Source of the DNA: Parascedosporium putredinis
Lineage: Eukaryota > Ascomycota > Sordariomycetes > Microascales > Microascaceae
Reading direction: 5' to 3'
NCBI GenBank assembly: GCA_949357655.1
Contig: CASHTG010000019.1
Span: forward strand, 1,364,001 to 1,428,000
DNA length: 64,000 nt
The notes under the pieces are model-generated. The model had not been told where the DNA came from. It ran no database searches and saw only the letters and a list, made by a program, of their open reading frames with translations. The translations under genes and the position numbers were made by a program. Every line of letters starts with the position of its first letter. Positions within the stretch are counted from its first letter, which is position 1. This document shows, piece by piece, positions 59,644 through 64,000 of the stretch.

Positions 59644-61892
59644 ATGGACAGCGATGATCTTTCCGATCTATCGTCGCTCTCCTCCCTTTCCCCACCGCCT
59701 CCCAGCGATTCGGAATCGGAGCAGGAGACGAAGAAGACGGGAATCCTCAAGTTCTTCACCAAATCCAAGGGTAAAGCTGCCCGCGAGAAAGAACCATCTC
59801 CTCCACCCCGAAAACGAGAGCCTTCTCCCGCCCACGAATTCGTCTTTGCCGATAATCCTGATATTGCTGTGAGTTGAGCGTCTTGTTTTCTTTTCCTTGG
59901 TCTTTTTTTGTTGGTTTCCGATTCGCCTCTCTCAATTTGCGCGTGTTGCTCGTTGCGCTCCACGCGAGATGCCGCGTCCGACGTCATTATACACTGTGCT
60001 GATGCACCACCCAGTTCATTGTGATGTTTAGGAATAGATTCGATGAGGCCTTTCCACGATCGCTCGCGTCCTTTGGGCCCCAAGAGCTCGAGTACGACAT
60101 TACGGAACCCGTTCCGGGGAGTCGCGCCGAAGCGTTCCTGTGCGCAGTCCTTGGACTTTTGCTCAATCGCAAGCAGGATGTCAAGTATGTCGCCGCTCTA
60201 CGTTTTCGCGCGAGCCTCGAGCTATCTTGATGCCTCTGGCGATTTCCTATGCTAATTATGACGTTTGCAACAAATTTGTAGAGCTGGCCATTATAATCGA
60301 GCTCTCGAGGACGCGATCAGCTCCCACAAAAACCAGTGGCCGGCGCAATGGGAGGAGAAGAGCCCCTCTCTGGCGGCGGCACCTTTGCCTCGATGACACC
60401 AACAGAACGCGTATGCCTCCTTCCCCGTGTCCACCCCCGCGCTTGACCCTTCTCTTGTGCGTTCCGGCGCTAACATGTCCTCTTTTTTATGTGTAGCTCA
60501 CGCTCCTTCGCGCTCTAATCCTCTGGGCGATGGCATCCTCCGAAAGCCTCCGGACCATTCTTGCCAAGGCATACAAGCAGAACCGACATGAGGATGATCT
60601 CAACCAACCCATGTCTGTGCAGCCGTGGGGCGCCGATAGCGATAAGCGCCGGTACTATCTTATCGAGGGTCGTGACCACACTTCGTTTCGTGTATACAGG
60701 GAGAGCAACCCGGCTGGGTTCAAGAGGACGTGGTGGAGCGTCGCTGACGACATTGACAATCTCACGGCCCTTGCCAACAAACTCGAGAATGACGATGGCG
60801 GCCCCAAGGCTAAGAGGCTAAGCCAGGGTATCCACCAAGCTATCCCCCGGCTTATGGAAAGTGAAGAGGTAAGGCCCCATCTATGTGTAGCCTTGTGGAA
60901 ACGGAACCAATCCAGTCCAGTCCCACTTGCTAACCGCGGACACTAGAAACGTCGCCGTCGTGAATACCGACAACGAACGAAGGAGCGCTTTAGGCGCCCT
61001 GAAGTGGGCTTTTCCCTGTACGAAGGCCGAACTCGCGGGAAGCGCATCAAGTATACATTCTCGGATGAAGAGGACGATATCTACAGCGACCAGAATGTCC
61101 GGCGGTCTTCGCGCAACACTGCCACCGCTGCGCCTGTCGCGGAGAGTGTTTCAGTTACAACCCAGAGCGGCCGCCAGGTGCGGCCAACACGCCTCAACCC
61201 CAATGTTGGCAGTGCGGGAGGTAGCGTCCAAGGCGATACCTCTGATGGCGACTTGGTCGGTGCGAACGGCCGGCCTCGCCGTGGTGCAGCGGCCAACGGA
61301 TGGGCGAATACGCGTTCCGACGCTCCGGGGGTGGTGAGGATGAGGATGAGGAAGCTAGTGATCCAGAGCTGAGAGGAGATGAGGGGATGATGAACACGTG
61401 CCTGAAGAATCTAACGACGAGGAGGATGAGTTCAATGATGAAGAGCTCCTGGAGGAGGACCTCGACGTGGATGCGTCCAAGAGCCTGGTCGTCAAGCTTT
61501 CTGTGGGCAAGTCTAAACTGATGGGGTCACGCGTGAGGGACTTCCCACACCAGCCAATGAGCCGGCTACGGCTCTACCAACCCAAGAAGGCGCCGAGGTT
61601 GTTATGAGCGATGCTCCGGGTGCCCCCGTGGCCGAGGACACAGCCAAGACCGAGAGGCTCCTAACCCCAGAGCCCACAGTCAAGGGTGACTCGGAGCCAG
61701 CTGGGTCTGTCCCAAACTCGTCTGGGCTCGTATCCACGCCGTTGGCTCTTCGGGGAGCCCCGAGAAGGCTCAGGCCGGCCCGTGACTTGTGTGAACAGTC
61801 GAGTTGGAACGATGACGACGGCTAAACCGGAAGGAAAAGAGTCCGAGGGAGACAAAAATAAGAAGCAAAGGTCAGTCAATTTTGAGGAATGA
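59644..61892 (+). CDS. DDT/WHIM-domain chromatin protein (ISWI-associated type), multiple frame breaks
   Basis: Exons are 59644-59868, 60015-60184, 60282-60410, 60497-60868 and 60947 to about 61892. The N-terminus MDSDDLSDLSSLSSLSPPPP is acidic and Ser-rich. A DDT-like domain follows (LEYDITEPVPGSRAEAFLCA, LLLNRKQDVKAGHYNRALED). Then a WHIM1-like helix (TPTERLTLLRALILWAMASS), a WHIM2/WSD-like block (DKRRYYLIEGRDHTSFRVYR) and a basic segment (KRRRREYRQRTKERFRR). This order is that of ISWI-partner and Rsf1/Cecr2-type proteins, so nucleosome-remodelling support in the nucleus is inferred. Breaks: C4 at 60363-60366 (one C missing), about 61295-61320, GGGG at 61383-61386 and at least one more near 61510-61560. 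The acidic C-terminal half is spread over three frames, so the true stop is uncertain (61825 or 61892). Confidence 0.75.
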
Positions 61893-62516
61893 CCGAGGTT
61901 TCTTCCTACTGGGAAGGCACCAATGCGGAGAAAACAACTTCCCCTCGCTCGTCTCGTATGTATGTCGGGGACGGTACATGTTTCGTTTTCTTTTGGTTTG
62001 GCGTTGATGGAAAAACTGTAGATGGCGATTTGGCCTCATAGATATCGCTCTTTGTTAGTCGGTTTCGCCAGGTTCGACCTCGGGGTAGGGGTGGTAGGGG
62101 TGGTAGGCGGTTGGACTTGGGATAGCTGGCTTTAGACCTGTGGCCTTCCTATGCCCATGCGAGCTAACGAATAATTCGCTTGCTTTTGGCATTTATATAG
62201 TTGTTGGGCTTCTGGCGCATCATGCTCGAGAGAGAGCTTAGTACACGCAATGAGTTTCATAGGGAATATATAGGAGTTTCTTGTGTGGATGGATGTTTGC
62301 ACAGGAGGACCGCCGAGCCGTAGCACAAGGATTGGGCTATTGGTGATCTCTCGAGTTCTACATGCAGATTGCTAGCACAAAACGTAATATAAGACATTGT
62401 GATGTTGTCTTTTGATTATCTATTCCGAAGTGTGAAAACGCCTCAACCATTGAAGGGATAATTTACATCATGACGCAGGACACCCCAAGACGCTCCTTAC
62501 GCAGTCTTGAGGCCGC
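61893..62516. other. Intergenic region between convergent genes
   Basis: 3' flanks of the DDT/WHIM gene and the DUF1770 gene. A small GGGTGGTAG tandem repeat lies near 62088-62107. No gene is seen. Confidence 0.6.
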
Positions 62517-63091
62517 TTATCCTCGGCGCCGGGGGATCTTCCAGTTATTGACTCCGTACCACCAGCGTCTTACCCTCGCCCCGATGCTGTTTCCGTGCAC
62601 CCGCGCGTTTCGATTCCACGCCTGCCATCCGCATAAAGTAACGTTCCAAATGAAGCCTTGTAGGAGGGGAACGCGATCTACAAATGGCCGGGTTAGCTAA
62701 GAAGGCGGTCGACGAGAATACTGCTGGGCTTGCGCGGGTAATCAAAAAGAGTGCGGATAGTCAGCCCCTCTCGAGGCCGGCCGCTTGGGGGCGTGGCAAA
62801 CCGTACCTGATCCTTTACGGTGATGAAGGCGACTTCCCACCACGTCTGCGCTTTAGATATGCTGCGGAGGTAGCTCTGCTCGAACCTCAGGTCGGGAATG
62901 GGGGAACTGCTTGGGGGCTTCCGGACGACGTAGGGGCTGTCTTCGTCGTCGTCGTCAGAATCGATGACGAGGGAGACGGGTTCGCGCTTGGAGGCGGCGG
63001 TGGACGGGTTGATGTCGCGGCGGGGATCGGGGTTCCGGTTGATGTGGGCGACCTGGATGATCTCGGCGGCTTGGGTGGCGAAGTCGTCCAT
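62517..63091 (-). CDS. DUF1770-type fungal protein of unknown function
   Basis: Exons are 63091-62807 (95 codons) and 62696-62517 (60 codons including stop), with intron GTACGG...TTAG in phase 0, giving 154 residues. The start MDDFATQAAEIIQVAHINRN is followed by NPDPRRDINPS, an acidic run SDDDDEDS, and PIPDLRFEQSYLRSI. Then come WWEVAFITVKDQ and, in exon 2, VPLLQGFIWNVTLCGWQAWN and GARVRRWWYGVNNWKIP. The PDLRFEQSYL...LLQGFIWN...GW order is what I recall of the DUF1770 family, restricted to ascomycetes; the function is unknown. The hydrophobic exon 2 segment could associate with a membrane (inference). The frame is intact. Confidence 0.8.
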
Positions 63092-63872
63092 TTTCTGGCG
63101 GTGGTGTCGGCCCTGCCCGGTTGGATTGGGGTCTGCTTGTGGGGGTGGGGAACGAGTCTGCTCTGGGCAAAGCTGAAGGTGAGGAGGATGGATGTAGGTG
63201 CGTTCGAATTGATCTTGACGATGACGATGCGATGCTTCTGGGCTAGATTAACCGGGGAAAATCCACTGTGTGGTGGTAGTGGCCAATCATGGCGAGAAGA
63301 CTACGTCTGAGACACGCAGGTAGCAGTTGTACCTGACTCCCACCAGCGGCTTCCAAGTTCATTGAACCTCTATGGATGGAGTTCCTTAAGTCACGTGCAC
63401 CATAGGCCACTTTGGGGGTCGATGCCTAAGTTTGGCAACAGGGTTGGCGATGATCAATGAACTCCGGGGTGTTGTTTGGGCCGGCCCAGGCAGGCGCAAG
63501 TGGTTCAGCGCCCAGTCTTGTCCATCGCTGCCTGCCGCCGCTGGTCGCCACCACCGACACTGACCTCCTGTGTCATTCTGCTGTTGTTCTTGTTCCATTT
63601 TTTGGCTGGTGTTCCTTTTCCAAGGCGGCGGAAGGGAGACCCACGCTACTAGGAATTATTTTTCCAAGAAAACTCGCCCAATCCCTCTCACAGGCCGTCG
63701 CCTCCCAAAACCCTCTGCCCTTTTTCTTTTTTTCTTTTCCCGTTTCCGCCTTCCCCTAATTCCTCCTCCCTCCTCTCGTCAACCTCCCTCTTCCTAGACG
63801 CATAGGAAGCTCGGTTCGTCGGTCAAGAATAGCTCTACAAGAGCGAGCGAGAGTTGATTTTTCACCGTCACC
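63092..63872. other. Divergent intergenic region with CT-rich leader
   Basis: Promoters of the DUF1770 gene and of the gene starting at 63873. Sequence 63650-63800 is CT-rich, as in fungal 5' leaders. No further gene is seen. Confidence 0.55.
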
Positions 63873-64000
63873 ATGAGCGACGCTCAGGCAAGCGACGCTG
63901 AAAAGAACGTAAGTGTGATGGCCTTTTTTGTTTGTTGTTTTTTTTTTTTTTCGCAAGTCTGCTGTGGACTGGATCGAAGGGAGTCCGCCCCTCTGCCGTT
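63873..64000 (+). CDS. First exon of an unidentified gene, cut by the window end
   Basis: ATG at 63873 lies in the context CACCATGAGC, a good fungal start, after a CT-rich leader. The exon reads MSDAQASDAEKN (63873-63908) and meets a perfect donor GTAAGT at 63909. The rest of the window is intron, with a T-rich tract at 63938-63951. Twelve residues are too few to name the product. Confidence 0.6.
   Translation, partial: MSDAQASDAEKNVSVMAFFVCCFFFFSQVCCGLDRRESAPLP

Noticed and set aside
59439..60083. 214-codon minus-strand open frame
   Set aside because: Antisense shadow of the first exons of the DDT/WHIM gene, whose sense frame has domain evidence and correct splice sites.
1..64000. CRISPR array, prophage, bacterial operon or transposon
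   Set aside because: Spliced eukaryotic genes occur throughout. No regularly spaced repeats, transposase or reverse-transcriptase motifs or long terminal repeats were seen, and no strongly AT-rich RIP block.

Overview
The window is nuclear DNA of a filamentous ascomycete, most likely a Sordariomycete (inference). Reasons: genes hold one to six short GT-AG introns, genes lie on both strands without operons, intergenic DNA is rich in CT/GA tracts, and the recognisable proteins (ATG101, PEX3, CaMKK, HAL4-type kinase, EST1/SMG7-like, DUF1770) are those of Pezizomycotina. I could place 16 protein genes (two cut by the window edges) and one tRNA.

Layout. 0-9 kb: 3' end of a probable forkhead factor (+), ATG101 (-), PEX3 (+), tRNA-Lys(CTT) (+), BET5/TRAPPC1 (-). 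11.8-14.6 kb: a CaM-kinase kinase (+). 14.6-27.5 kb: no recognisable gene; its last 2.5 kb looks like the pyrimidine-rich promoter/leader of a HAL4/SAT4-type kinase (+, 27.5-29.1 kb). 31.8-33.3 kb: an uncharacterised protein (-). 33.3-43 kb: a second gene-poor stretch with one or two protein-like fragments. 43-46.7 kb: a compact housekeeping cluster, RPC19 (+), NDUFA6 (-), BUD31 (+), C2H2 zinc-finger protein (-). 48.6-63.9 kb: EST1/SMG7-like protein (+), adenosine kinase (-), ribosomal protein L2 (-), DDT/WHIM chromatin protein (+), DUF1770 protein (-) and the first exon of a cut gene (+).

The genes are unrelated housekeeping and signalling functions (autophagy initiation, peroxisome biogenesis, ER-Golgi tethering, Ca2+ and ion-homeostasis kinases, Pol I/III, complex I, splicing, NMD/telomere, purine salvage, translation, chromatin). 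I see no biosynthetic cluster, transposon, CRISPR array or defence-like system.

The strongest anomaly is technical. Ten of the 15 recognised genes with substantial coding sequence, including the presumably essential ribosomal protein L2, carry one- or two-base frame breaks, mostly in C/G, A or T runs. Protein similarity resumes at once in another frame, and the breaks often compensate each other. This points to homopolymer indel errors in the assembly rather than to pseudogenes. CDS entries therefore give the full gene span with the breaks listed. Exon coordinates were read by eye from splice consensus and reading-frame continuity.
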